A stretch of DNA of 64,000 bases, from the NCBI GenBank assembly GCA_040954595.2, contig CM082597.2, positions 3,968,001 to 4,032,000 of the forward strand, in the 5' to 3' direction. The notes beneath the pieces are model-generated. The model saw nothing but the letters and a program-made list of their open reading frames with translations. It was not told the DNA's origin and searched no databases. The position numbers were made by a program, and so were the translations under genes. This DNA comes from Balanoglossus misakiensis. Its lineage: Eukaryota; Hemichordata. Positions 11,833 to 24,428 of this stretch are shown in pieces. Each line of letters opens with the position of its first letter. Positions within the stretch are counted from its first letter, which is position 1.

Positions 11833-14800
11833 ATGACATCGCCATCGTCAATACATTCATTGGTTCGTGACAGGATGTCAGCCTTATACACAGCCGTGGT
11901 TAAAACAGAAGAAGAAGTCTGCACAGACGAAGAGGGAGAAGAAGAAGATGATGATGAACTGTTCTCCACCCCGCAGGCAACGGTTATCAAACCGCTCATG
12001 TCACCAAGGAAACGGATCAAGTTGCCTGACGTGCCTTACGGGAAGAGGAGATATCATTTACATCGACAGGCCGTTGTCAAAAGTGTCGTTTATCTTGTTC
12101 TCCTGATTTCCTTGCTCGTCGGAATGGCTTTTCTCAGCCTCCAGATCATCAAAGCGCTTGTGAAAGACCCCGGAGGCAGTCGCCATGGCAGCAGGCCCGT
12201 GGAGGAAGAGAAGATCGTCAGCTGCTCTAAATTCAAAGTAGAAGAGGTGTGGACTCAGACACTCCATCAGTTGCTGACGGAAGCAGCTTTCAGATTGAAT
12301 GACGTGAATAGAGACGGAACACCTGACGTGGTGATTGGATTTGCAACAGGTGAGTTTGTTTCCATGACAACCAATGATGTGTGTTGGGATTTGTCACTTT
12401 CTTCAAGTCGCAAGGGTCATAAAATCATCCCAAGGCACCCACACTATGCCTCACACAACCATCATGCATGTTTTTGTTCTAATTATTTTCTCCTTAAGGT
12501 ATTTTGAAACTATAGTGCTTCCAGGCTGCATGACTCCCCTTACAAAAAATGTTTTATATATTTCTATCGCATTCTATAGACTTTGATTCTTCTATAATAC
12601 ATGTACATGTATTTAAAAGAAAACAAGTCAAAAACTATCTATAGATGTCCACAGAAATGTTATAAATCATAGAAATTCAATAGGCTATAGAATTCTATAG
12701 ATGTCTATAAAAATATTTTTTTGTATTTAGGGAAGAAAATATGATTAAGACAGAATATTTATAAGGTTGTAAAACTGATCCAAATAAGTCTCTGTGGCCC
12801 ACAGGTGATTTGCTGAATCAGTAACTGAGCATACATGTATAACACACCTGGGAATTGAAAGTGTAATTATAGCTGACAGTCTGTCTGCATTCAACGTTTC
12901 TACACACTAGGGTCAATATTCACACATATACAGTGTTCAGGGAGTTTGGACTCGACCTTTGAAATTTTGGATTTGCGTCGATTGAATGTTTACCCTATTT
13001 ACTGCATGGCCTCTCTGACTGTTGACATTTGATATTTTCATAGTGGCATTAATCTTCACGTGTGCGTAGTTGTAAAGGTATAGACTTGCTCCAAGTCTAT
13101 GAGCTGTAATTATGTCGGAATAAAATAAAATACATTTCAGCGATGTTTGTTAATAAGCCTAAGTACGCAGTAATGCCCTGAGAATTAAGGTTTGTGTGAT
13201 TCATAGTTACAGCCCATAGCAAGCAGCCATAGCAAACATTCAGAAGTAGCAAAAGGTACAAATGGTTACATTGTAAGACTAAATTTATAGTTAATGTTTA
13301 AGACACTGTGGTCACATAAAAGTGACATAAAATACACACACACAATGACAAAACAGAAGCCATTAGTCAAGCAACAAGTTGGGTAGTCTACTGTGAATGT
13401 TAATCTTGTAAACTGAGTTGAACAATATGACCTTACATGGTTAAAAGGGTGTGGCTAAGTCCTTCAGTGACCATGTGGTGGTGCCCTTTTACCACATGTT
13501 CACCCAAGTGAAAACCAGTGATTTTCTTAAGAGATAATGTGTAGACGTAGAATGTTTCTATTAGGGAGAATTATAAGGAGTTTGAATTGCACAATTGCAA
13601 CTTAGTGACGAGAGCTTGGATTGGCATGTCTGTATCTACCATTCACATTTACTCCATTCATAGGTGCTGACCGTTACTTCGCAGAGCCGATACTTTGCGA
13701 TCTCTACTTCAACGGCTTCCATCCCTGCCTTGGGGGGCTTCTTGCACTGGACGGGAAAACCGGTAAAGAATTATGGAGGCATTATTCTGAACATGAAATA
13801 TTCGGTGTCAATTGCAACGTCGATATTGACAGCGATGGAGTCAGAGACTGTTTGGGTGCGGGAAGGGGTGGGGTAAGTTGTCTGCTGAAGTTTTCTCTAA
13901 AGCACTGCAGTCGTTGTTTAAAACAAAAAATGATTTGTACGATTTGCAAATTAAGTGACTTTATGATGCTATTTTAAAAGAGTCACATTGCAACGTCGAC
14001 ACTATTAAAAACTTAGTTCTGGCCAGTTCTGTAGCCAAGCAAAGAGCATGAATATGAGCTACCATTTTAACTTGCCTTTTATTGTCAGCCTCTTTTTTCC
14101 CAATAATGTCCAACTACTCCTGAGCCATAGGTACAATTTACTATCATTTGTGGACAAAAATGCAATCACCTATAATTCTTCTTTATATATATGAATAATA
14201 AAATAGTACTTTCATGTATAGTCACAAACATGATATGGTATGATGCATTAGATTTTCATTTTCCCAGGCAACTGTGGGTTCATTGGCATTGGATTAAATT
14301 CTCACTTTCCATGGTGTGTGATCATAGGTGACCCATATTGGATGTTTGACTCCCCAGGTATTCCATGCAGTAAGTGGGGCTACAGGAAAGTTGCTATGGC
14401 GATTCGACGAACACGAAGCCAAGGTGGACATCAGTAATTTGTACACGCCTCAGTTTATCCGCGATATGAACGGTGACGGGATACAAGACGTGCTGGCTAT
14501 GCATGGAGGGGATCCCCTCAGACAACCTGGTAAGTGTGTAGTCACTAAAGTACTGTCTACAGTACAGATCTAAGTGTTGTTTTCCAGTTTTCTAACAGTG
14601 TACTGTCTTGAAATTTTGTTGTGATAATTTTTTTTAAGAATATTAAATATTAGTTTAATTTTTAATTTTTTCAGATGATTTTGACAAATAATCTCAGCAT
14701 CCATGTTCACTTCCAGGTCACATTTTGTTCAAATTGTCAACGTCTTAATTTTAAGTAGGCAGTACTTATCTATCGTAGCATTATATAGCCACAACATACT

Positions 14801-17800
14801 TGTACATGTATACACTAGCTTGTTGTTGACACATTGTCATTCATGAATACAAAGAGCACCCTCTGTGGTGATTTAAGCATTTGTCATGTATGATAGCGCC
14901 CCAACGGTGATTTAAGCATTTGGCATATCTTTCGTTTGTAAGGTAAACCCGTGGAGAAGATAGGCAGACTTATATTTTTCAGTGGCTCAACTGGGGAAAT
15001 ATTGAAGTGGGTACAGGTTCCTGATAAACAGGAGTCTTACTATTCTCCACAGGTACATAATGTGCATTTATAGCCGTTAAAGTTATTCACCAATAATCCA
15101 TTATATTGTCACTGTTGTAAATATTACTGGTAGTTAATTCTTGTTGGTTTGTACATGTTGTGCAGTTTTATTGTTAGTAATAAGTATTGTTACTTTGTAA
15201 CTTGTTGACTGTTTGTGGTAGTGGTTGTATATCTCGATGCTGGTTATTGCCGTCTGTAATTTGTGATCGGTTGAGTGTCGTTGCACTGCTAAGGTTAATG
15301 TTTACTTCAATTTGTCCAGAGTGTCTTGACTTCAAATGCAGAAGTAAGATTTGCTTGATTGTCTTGAGTTTAGATTATATTTTTTATTGAAATCTACTTA
15401 TTAAATGATATGAGTAGGAACAAATATATGCAAAATGTGATATATACTGTGAGAACAGAGGGTGGACTATACTTTGATCATAGTTCGAAACATCAAGAAT
15501 GTAATAAAATACATAACATGTAATCTGAAGAAGATAAAAAAACTGCAAATTGTATAATCATATTTATATGTCAGTACTAAAAAAATATATAATGGTTTTC
15601 ATGTGCGCTATTAAAGCAAGTTCATCTCAAAATACATTTATATTCAAATACTAAATTTAATTTCATATGCAGTATTTCATGAAAATGTAGTAGATCTGCA
15701 TGTTTATCCTGTAAACCCTGCGTGTATTAAACTTCAAAGTGTACATCAACTCACTGAAACTATAATGTTATTAGTTATATAATACATCTATAATATTACT
15801 ATATACTTTCCAAAAATTAGCTTATCTTTTATAATTCTGTGCAGTACATCCCTTGATAGAGTGAAACAAGAAAATAGCATCTCAACATGAGATACATCAG
15901 ACAAAAACACACTGTGTTTACAAGGAGCTGTAAGCAATGATTGCCTACACGGTTGCATTCGCATTAATTTTGTTTTTCTGGCATGACATGGTAGCATGTA
16001 AGTGACGTTCAAGTCAACATAAAACACCCAAGGAGGGGAAGTAATTGTAATGCCCAGAATAGAAGCCAATTCAAATCTATTTTCTTCCCACTTCCCCACT
16101 ACAGTCAAATATGTTTTAATTAGCACCTCTATATTGTGGAGACTTCTCTATAGTGGCAACTCCAACCCACATCCCAAACTCTAAAAGAGGAAGTTAGCTG
16201 GATGAAATGAACTCAATAAGGCTGACTTCCTTTGATAGGAAAATTATGTACTTTACCCTGTCTTGAAAACAAAAAAGCTGGGTTTTTTTAACAACCCTTC
16301 TAGTTGTATGGCCTGACCTGAAAAAGAAAATCATCTGTGAATATCTTGGAAGTTTTCTTCTTGACTGACAAGGTGTTTCCGTTCATGGTGAGAAAATAAC
16401 CCCTGTGCTTAGTGCTTTCGTAGACCACCTTGCCGGAGTCCCCAATCTGTGTCTTGTAAAATAGCCGTGGGTCATCAGTGGTCTTGTCCCTTGAAGGACT
16501 GGACATTCTGTCTGTGACGTAAACTCTGAATTGGGATCTTTGCCGGATGTAGTACACCACAATGCAGCCATCGGTGTCTGCAAACTGTAGCAGGGTTGGC
16601 CGTTTCTGTCCCGTGCTTCTGGTTTGGTAGTAGTGTTCTTTGATGTGATCTGAATTAAAAAGTAAAATAAAATTGAGCACACCTACTGCAGGGATTCTTG
16701 TGTCAAACTTCCATCGAAACCTCTCCACCAATTTAGATTTTGTCCACCCCATTTAAAAAAGCAATGAAGTTCATCTGATTTAATTATTGCCATGAGGAAG
16801 TGGACATAAATCTAAATGAAAATCTTAAATTTCCATACCCAATATACTTAGAAGTTCCTATCTTACTTCCCCATATTTCTGCCAAGGTGCATGAAATTAA
16901 TTCAATTGTACTTCCCAAAGAACTTCTTGTTCCTGGTAGAATGAATTTTACTGACAAAGAAGGGGCAAGTCTAAAATATACCACTGATTTATTTTTAACC
17001 CCAGGTATTAACCTAAGACATTCGACCTACTTATCATGTTACCATATATGGTAACTTATAACGTTTGAATGTTTCTTCATAATGTTTTTTTTTATTTTCA
17101 AGTAAAATTTCTAATTCTAACCCAAATGTCAACCTAGGTATAATGTGACTTTTTTGACGTTTTTGTGATTATTTATTTTTAATGATTAAATCTGCTCAAA
17201 TATGCTCAATCACTAGTAAAAACTAAATTCACGACTTAAATGGGCAAAATATTTGGTATCTTGACTAAAATTTAAATGATGGAAGTCATATCCATGTGTT
17301 ACATAAATGATCATGACAAACTGTGATTTGGCATATTTTTGTATGTTGAACATCAAACATTATCAAAAGAAACTTAATTATCAAAAATAATGTCAAAAGT
17401 GAGCAAGTTTGTCTTATTAATAATATTGCAATTGTTGATAAGTGAATTGCTTCAAAAAATACGTGAAAGGTAAACATAACAATGATAAATTACAGTATCT
17501 AAAATTACTGTCATAGTTTCTTTACAACAAGCTACCTTTCCACTGTCAAAATTTGGTCACTGAGCCTGCTAATGGTTAAATGAACATGTTGACTAAGTAA
17601 AAGAAGATGGAAGGTTGAACGTACACATGCAGGTTTATACTCACAATTTGATGCTGATGCTCTGGGAGTATAGGGCACTCCCATCACCATTCCTGAGTTA
17701 CTTTTCAGCAAGCAGCACATAGTATGTCTTTGTAGTGACAAAGCCACACTCTGCACAACCACATCTCCGACATCACTACAGTGCCGCAGTGGTATCCTGG

Positions 17801-20800
17801 TTGCAGAGCCCTCGCAGATGGCTTCATGCTTTTTCCGGATGACCACAGTTTCAGCTGCGACCACATATATGTATTTGCTGGCAGCGGCCGGGCACACCTT
17901 GGCACTGATGTCGCTGACTTGTCTCACTAGCTTCTTGGTCGACTTGGAAAACATCTTGGTCTGTTGCAAGCAAGCCAGAATAAAAAATAAACAATATAGT
18001 ATATGAATCATGTACTCTAGAAATAATACTTCAACACTGTTTTATATTATATAGATCAAGCAACACCATTAGAGTCCACAGGATTAGCCAAAAAATTGGC
18101 GACGAGTGGGTAAATAGGTCACCAGAACATTTATGACAAATAATACAAATTACTAGCAAATGTCACAATTGTTGTAATTATTTTTTTACTAAACTACACA
18201 GTCTGCTTGTTCATACCAGGAATCAGTTTAGCCAATTTAACAGTGTATAGACATACAAATTTCAAATGTAAGCTGCATGGTTCATAGTACAGCAAAACAC
18301 TGGAGAAAATACAATAGTTAAGGCCAAGAGATCTTCAAAAATTCAAAATGAAATTAAGTTTTTCTATAGCTAGTCTCTTCTAGTCTTTTCCTGTAGTTGT
18401 GTGTGATTGTCATACTCACTAGTGTGTTACTTCCAATGTCTGATTGAATAGACAAAGATATCTATTAGTTGACTACGTCTTTCGGTGTGTACTCCTGTGA
18501 ATCCCTGTAGACTATGAATGTGTGCGTGCTGGGGAAAAGACCTTAAGTCTTTATATAGCTACCGTCTGGAAACCACAGATAATATTAGATTTCTTGAAGG
18601 GTATCATATCTGTGGATTAAAGTCCGTAGGGGATTTCCCAAATATTTTGGACACCACCACATCGTGTACACTCTGCACTTTGAAACGAGATAGTCAAATT
18701 GTACATTAACTTCCTGATTTTTGTAACAATAGGCGGGGGTGGAATTCGAAGGGCACCGTGACCCTTCACTGGAATGGCACCTAAAGACAGGTTTATTGGC
18801 CAAATGATAAAATACCGGTATACCAAATGGAAAGCATAAGAATGTGAATATCAATGTTGACTCAGTTACACTGATAATTTTTTTATCCTTTTGCAAACAA
18901 TGATTGTGTACTACTTCCCTATGTACTTTGCAATGTTCTTCTGCAAATTACTGGCTACATATATAATTATGTAGTGTTGTACCATGAACTTTGGGATTGT
19001 TTGTTTTTATAAAAGCAGAACGTCTTTGTATTAAGCAGGGAAATTATTATCCAGGGAATTTTCACCTAAAAAGTTTTAACTATAATACTGGTGTTGAAGG
19101 GTAGAAGATATAGTCAGTTGTCTTGATCAGATAGCCGATAATGGCTCCAAAACATTCTAGGTTAGAAACTCACATAAAAAAAAACATATGTGAACTTGAT
19201 GATTCACTATGAGTTGGACTGCCTACATTTGTGATATCATTACCCCTCCCAGCTTTGGTGGTATGGGGATTAACTTATGTCCGCTACAACTGAACTGGAA
19301 TCACCATGGGATTATACTCTAAATGATTCACCTCGTATGATAGCCATGTAAGCCAGTTTCTGAGCGACTCCAGCTCGTGGACTGTATAATTATCCAACCC
19401 CAACTTACACCAGACTTTTTCCCATTACACAGAGATGTGATTTAATTGAAAAAAATGCAAATTAAGGTCACAACCTGCACAATGAGCTTTCAAAATACAT
19501 GGTACATACAGTATATTCCATTAGCACCGTGTTTTCATCATTAATAATTTTAACTTTTTTGGTATTAAACAGATTTATTATGACAGAAATGGCAGAGAGG
19601 TTGTACTGTTTGGCACAGGCGGTGAAACGCATGGTGGTTCTTTGTGGGCGATTGGCTTACAGGAACTATTTCAGGGACATATACATCAGGTGAGGATTAT
19701 AGATTTCGATTAGATTCCAATGTTCATGGGAAGTAATGCATCAGCTGTTCCGCCAATGTGCATTTCAAATTTTTAAGTTCACATAAAGGTTTCACAATAA
19801 TTCAGCAAAGACAAGCATATGATGACAAAATATAATAAAGTTAACAAAAATAAATTACTGGTTTCTACACAGGCAAAGGAACTTTACAGGGACAACTTCA
19901 AAGGAGTGATGACCCCTCCTGTTCTGGTTGACATAACTAGCGATGGTGTCACAGATATCATCATGGCCATGTACAATTCATCAGTGCTTGCTATTAATGG
20001 AGACACGTTTGACTACATATGGAATTTTACCATGCCGTTGTCAGAGTCATACAGGTATGGTAATTACAGATTGAGTGTTGAAGAATGTTTTCATTCAACA
20101 AAGGAGTGCAGAAAAAAATCTCTATGGTGGTGCCGCAAAATAAAACATAATACAACAGGATTTTCATGTATTCATGAAAAATGAAACAATCTCAGCAAAC
20201 AGTACATTTCAGTCATATTCTGGTTTCTTGAATTATGATATGGTACCCTATGTAACTTATATAAGTTGTCAGTAAAACAGTAATAATAGTTTATAGTTAA
20301 TAACTTGTTCTTAAAATTCATCATGTTTCTATATTACATGTAGTACCCCAGCCCCTGGCTATTATAACACTGACAATATACCAGACTTCATGGTTAAGTA
20401 TGCACATGGACCAGGATTTCCTATTTACTACTATTCACAGGTAATGTGAACTGTGTATCAGTCAATATCTCATTTAATTTACATCCCTATTTAACACTCA
20501 CCAACTTAAATATGTTTTTTTTTTCTCTACAAACCTGTCTAAACCTGAAAACTAAAAGACTAAGAAATTGTTGAGTTTACAGAAGTAACATGGTGTCCTA
20601 TCTGAAAGGGACTGGAAAAGCTGTTCAGATTAAACAGGTTTCTTCATTAAATAGTGTTTGGATTAGACAGGTTTGACTATATGATTTTGATTGAATTCTC
20701 GTCAAATTCAAATATCACTAATGGCACAATATCCACTTGCTTTATTTTGGATAAGCTGTTTCATAGTACACTGACATTTGTTTGTTTGTTTGTTTGTTTG

Positions 20801-23800
20801 TTTGTTTGTTTGTTTATAGAGCACCATTCTAGATGGCAAAACAGGCAAAGCATTACTGAAACCGTACATAAAAGACACAATAGGTTCTCAGAACTCACCC
20901 CTGACTGTGAGTATGGAAGGGCATGGCAATGACATCTTCCTCTACTGGATAAGTGACTGTGAGAAACATGAAGGTGAACATGACAAAGAATTCACATTTG
21001 TGGAAGGTTTGTAAAGATTTCAAAATTTATGTTATTCTATTCAGATGTTGGCAGACTGAAATTCTCAATACACATTGTACAGTAAAATGTGTCTTAATTA
21101 CAAAATTAACCTATAGCTAATTCAGTTAAGTGTGTAAATTCGCTAATTTGATATGCCTCTAATTAAAACTTTTCTCTATATTGTAACCATGGTGAAAGTG
21201 TTGTTATAGCTAAATTACCAGTACATGTTATTGGCTATCAGGTAATTGCAGAAATATATGATTCTGTGGCCAACAAAAGTTCATTTGCATAAAGAAGTGT
21301 GCCGCAACCATGATCTACTTAGACAAATCCTGTTAATCACAGACTAGTTTGGCTGCCTTTTAGTGTTTCTGTACACAGGAATAAGTGCTGTTTTTATGTC
21401 TTTGATACAATGTATGTCGTTTTTTATATCACATCATAGGTACCAATGTACATGAACAAAGTCGGTCAGATTTGTGTAAACTACGATTCAATTCCAAAGA
21501 ATATACCAGACTGTACATGATGAATAGACAATCTGGAGCCCTAGGAACTGTTTTGTATGATTCTGGTAAGTCGTCAAATTTTGTGCTCGACGAAAGTCAT
21601 GATGGTCAAACTATACCCCAAAATGACAACCAGAATATATTTAAAGGGAAGTAAAAATGCAAAAGTCCCCTACCACAACTTTAAATTAATTTTAATCAGA
21701 TATGGTCTTCACATATTATTTAACAGAGGAAAGATGGGAGCTTGAACATCGGAATGTGGTAAATACATCAGCTATGGCTTGGCAGTATGTCCAAAAACAT
21801 CCACAGTTCAAGAAAACTTACCTGAAGCACCTTGAAAGACAGAAACAGCTCGAAAAAGAAGCAGAGAGTGGGCAGAAAGTTGACAGAACAGAGAATAAAG
21901 ATTTTTCTGTTGAAGCAGAAACGTCAACGCCAAAGCAGACACACAATTTAATGGGCAAGAAAGCTAGGAAGGAGTATTCACAGACAGCTGGGCAGGAATC
22001 AGGTCCTACCAGAAACAAGAATTTCGGAGCTGATAGGGATAATGACAACAGGAATGATTTGGAAAATTTGTATCGTCGCTTTGGTTATCGTTATCCCCTG
22101 GGAAACCCACCAAATGCAGGCTACTGGGAGGGGCAAAGACCAGGGAGATATCCGTATCCAGGTGTTTCAGGTACAGCTTGGCCGATGGATCCTGAAATAA
22201 ACTCAAGACAACTTGAAGATAGAGTAGACGGGAGAGGAGGCACTGATCACAGATATGGCAGTAACGCGAACTCAGGTTATCAAAATAGTTTGCGAGACCG
22301 TGATCGACCTATCCCCGGAGGCCAGACAGGAATTAATGGACAGCACCAATATTCCACAAATCCGTATCAGACATATCATACACAAGTACCCATGGCTCCC
22401 ACGGATGAGCAATCTGAATCGTTAGACTATCCCAGTGAGTTCTGGAAGTATTTCTTTGGTGAGCCTGAGGAAGGGGAGTATCTGAGACCTGCAGTGAATG
22501 AGGGCTATTCAAGTGGACACAGACCAGGCAAACAGGAAGAAAAAAGATCAAAAGCTGTGAAAACACAAAATAGCCACATTGCGGCACAAACTAACTCTCA
22601 AACTCTAAACAAGAAATCTCGAAATTTAGGGAGACTGGACAAACGTTCGACAAGTTTTTCTGATGTTGACGTTAACCATAACCTCAAGAGATTCCAGAAA
22701 AGAAATATAGCATACAATGGCGGCGGCCAGTTTCAAAATTTAAGGCATAGGTTTGATAAAATTTTTGTGGCAGAAGATGATCTCAGTGGCGTACATAGCC
22801 CATATATTGACAATCATAATGTAAATCATGAAGATGAACCAACACAAAGTTCAAAGGACGGACAAAAAATTGAGGTGCGAGAGGATACTACTGTTGAGAG
22901 AAAGGAAATAAACCCAAAACTGTCAGACCACTACAAACAAGTGGATCAAAGTGAAAAATTTATTAAAGAAATCCAACCAAACATTCGCAAGAGGAAGAAA
23001 CGGCATGTTGGTTCACATGATGATGGAGGTCTTCAGAGACTTTTGTCGACAGGGACGTTAGCTCCTACACTGAACTCTTCCAGCAGGGATGCCGGGCATA
23101 GCATCGATGTAATCTTTGCAACCTACTGGTTTTACCCTGCTAAGACTAGAGTTGTGTTTCCAGATCAACAGAAGTGTATTGATGATATGATGAACGATGA
23201 AGTTCAGAGATTTGATCCAAATAGTAAGTATATAGCCAGTAAATAAAACACTGCTTGTGTACAATAGATCCTATTGATCAAACAGTATAAATTTAACATA
23301 CCGTTATGTCAGGAATTTATGATTCACTATTTGTGTATTAGTCCTTGGTTTATTGCAAGACATGGCATTTGACTACTGCATACTGTTTTGAATACATGTA
23401 CACTATTTGAACAACTCTACTTCAGCAACATAGCCCAAATACCTTCAGACTTACTTATTATTTTCTGATTCAGATGAATTTTATGGTGATGATCATGATG
23501 CATATGAAGACAAAGTGAGAGGAAAATGTCTTGGAGAAGGTGAGTAAGGCATGATCCATCTGTACACACACCAGTTGCAACACGATAAAATTAACACATA
23601 TTATAAACACACAAAAATACCTACCAATAGCACAATACATGCAAATCTGTATGAATTAATGTGATTAATGATACTATCTAAACCATTTTCTCCTTTATTT
23701 TATTTTTTACTCAATAACAGCTGTGTCTGTAGTTATTTTATTAGTTATTTTTTCCTCATAGTCTTTTTTATCAGTGGATTTCGCATGTACAACTTCAGTT

Positions 23801-24176
23801 GATCTTTTTACAAATTATGGTTTTATTTTGTCAGATTTTTATTCTGTGCAAATTTGGAGCTATGTAGATATGGCCTTCTTACACTGATGCAATGTTATGT
23901 CTATCACTTCTACCAGATGATGATGATGAACACGAAGACCATGATGTCCACGAGTCTCAGACCAACTACAACCCATTCAACATCCACATGGGACAGATGA
24001 CAGTTTACAGACTGACTCTGAAATGTACGTGTGAAGGCGATCCCAGACTTGAAGACACCAGCAACCACTGCAGTAAAATATTACCGTTTGATCAACAAGA
24101 ATGGGCGGCATACATGGGGACACATGGAAACAGTCTGTTCAACTCCAGAGAAAATCACCAAAAAAGGTCTCATTGA
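11833..24176 (+). CDS. FAM234/ITFG3-like type II membrane protein with FG-GAP repeats, 12 exons
   Basis: Exons 11833-12349, 13664-13872, 14358-14529, 14943-15052, 19573-19689, 19873-20054, 20344-20440, 20820-21006, 21440-21565, 21727-23223, 23474-23539 and 23917-24176 join in phase to encode 1179 residues. The N-terminus is cytosolic and acidic (EEEDDDEL). A single hydrophobic segment at about residues 81-107 is the likely signal anchor. Then come repeated FG-GAP/beta-propeller motifs with acidic loops (DVNRDGTPDVVIG, DIDSDGVRDCLG, DMNGDGIQDVLAM, DITSDGVTDIIMA) alternating with SGATGKLLW-type strands, as in the FAM234A/B family. Vertebrate FAM234 proteins are only about 550-620 residues. The excess here is mostly the 1.5-kb exon 10 (residues about 573-1071), a polar, Gln/Arg/Asn-rich, probably disordered insertion, after which a short acidic and Cys-containing tail closes the protein. 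Molecular function in the family is not well defined. Intron 4 contains an antisense gene. Confidence 0.85.
16300..17954 (-). CDS. Leaderless IL-1/IL-18-like beta-trefoil protein (candidate cytokine), nested antisense gene
   Basis: Two coding exons, 17954-17645 and 16649-16300, with donor AATT/GTGAGT and acceptor TTTTAATTCAG, give exactly 219 residues with TAG at 16302-16300. There is no signal peptide or membrane segment, as in many IL-1-family proteins. The end is the telling part. RLFYK (165-169) is followed by VVYESTKHRGYFL (178-190), then LSVKKK (197-202) and DDFLFQV (209-215) at the extreme C-terminus. The order F-Y, aromatic-E-S, G-aromatic-F-L, short basic strand, F-x-F with the chain ending a few residues later matches the last strands of IL-1, IL-1Ra and IL-18. 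The rest is alternating short hydrophobic strands, compatible with a 12-strand trefoil. Asp15 (QVSD) and Asp61 (HCSD) are conceivable caspase sites, which is speculation. A candidate acceptor (GCTTGCAACAG) 6 bp before the ATG suggests a 5' non-coding exon. Alternatives are FGF-like or another trefoil. The whole gene lies in intron 4 of the FAM234-like gene, opposite strand. Confidence 0.6.
20776..20815. repeat. (TTTG)n microsatellite forming the polypyrimidine tract of a 3' splice site
   Basis: About ten TTTG units run directly into TTTATAG, the acceptor of exon 8 of the FAM234-like gene at 20820. The usual pyrimidine tract is replaced by the T- and G-rich repeat. Confidence 0.85.
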
Positions 24177-24255
24177 TGCAGTTGGCAGTAATTTGCTAAT
24201 GAAAAAACCCTTATGTATGTATTGGATGTTTGTCAAAATTTCCAACTCAAGTGGT

Positions 24256-24428
24256 ACGTACATACATACATACATACATACATACATACATACATACATA
24301 CATACATACATACATACATACATACATACATACATACATACATACATACATACATACATACATACATACATACATACATACATACATACATACATACATA
24401 CATACATACATACATACATACATACATA
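24256..24428. repeat. (CATA)n microsatellite, about 43 uninterrupted units
   Basis: Pure tetranucleotide array starting about 80 bp after the stop codon of the FAM234-like gene, so probably in its 3' untranslated region. Long open frames here in several frames (poly-YIHT and poly-MYVC) are artefacts of a 4-bp repeat without stop codons. Confidence 0.95.

Noticed and set aside
15788-16126. 112-codon minus-strand frame downstream of the IL-1-like gene
   Set aside because: No splice signals linking it to a gene and random-looking composition; probably 3' untranslated or intron sequence.
16800-17054. 84-codon plus-strand frame inside the IL-1-like gene intron
   Set aside because: Looks slightly protein-like but lacks a good acceptor and donor in frame and fits neither overlapping gene model.
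18585-18896. Possible upstream exon of the IL-1-like gene (minus strand)
   Set aside because: No donor in a compatible phase; the ATG at 17954 already follows a candidate acceptor.
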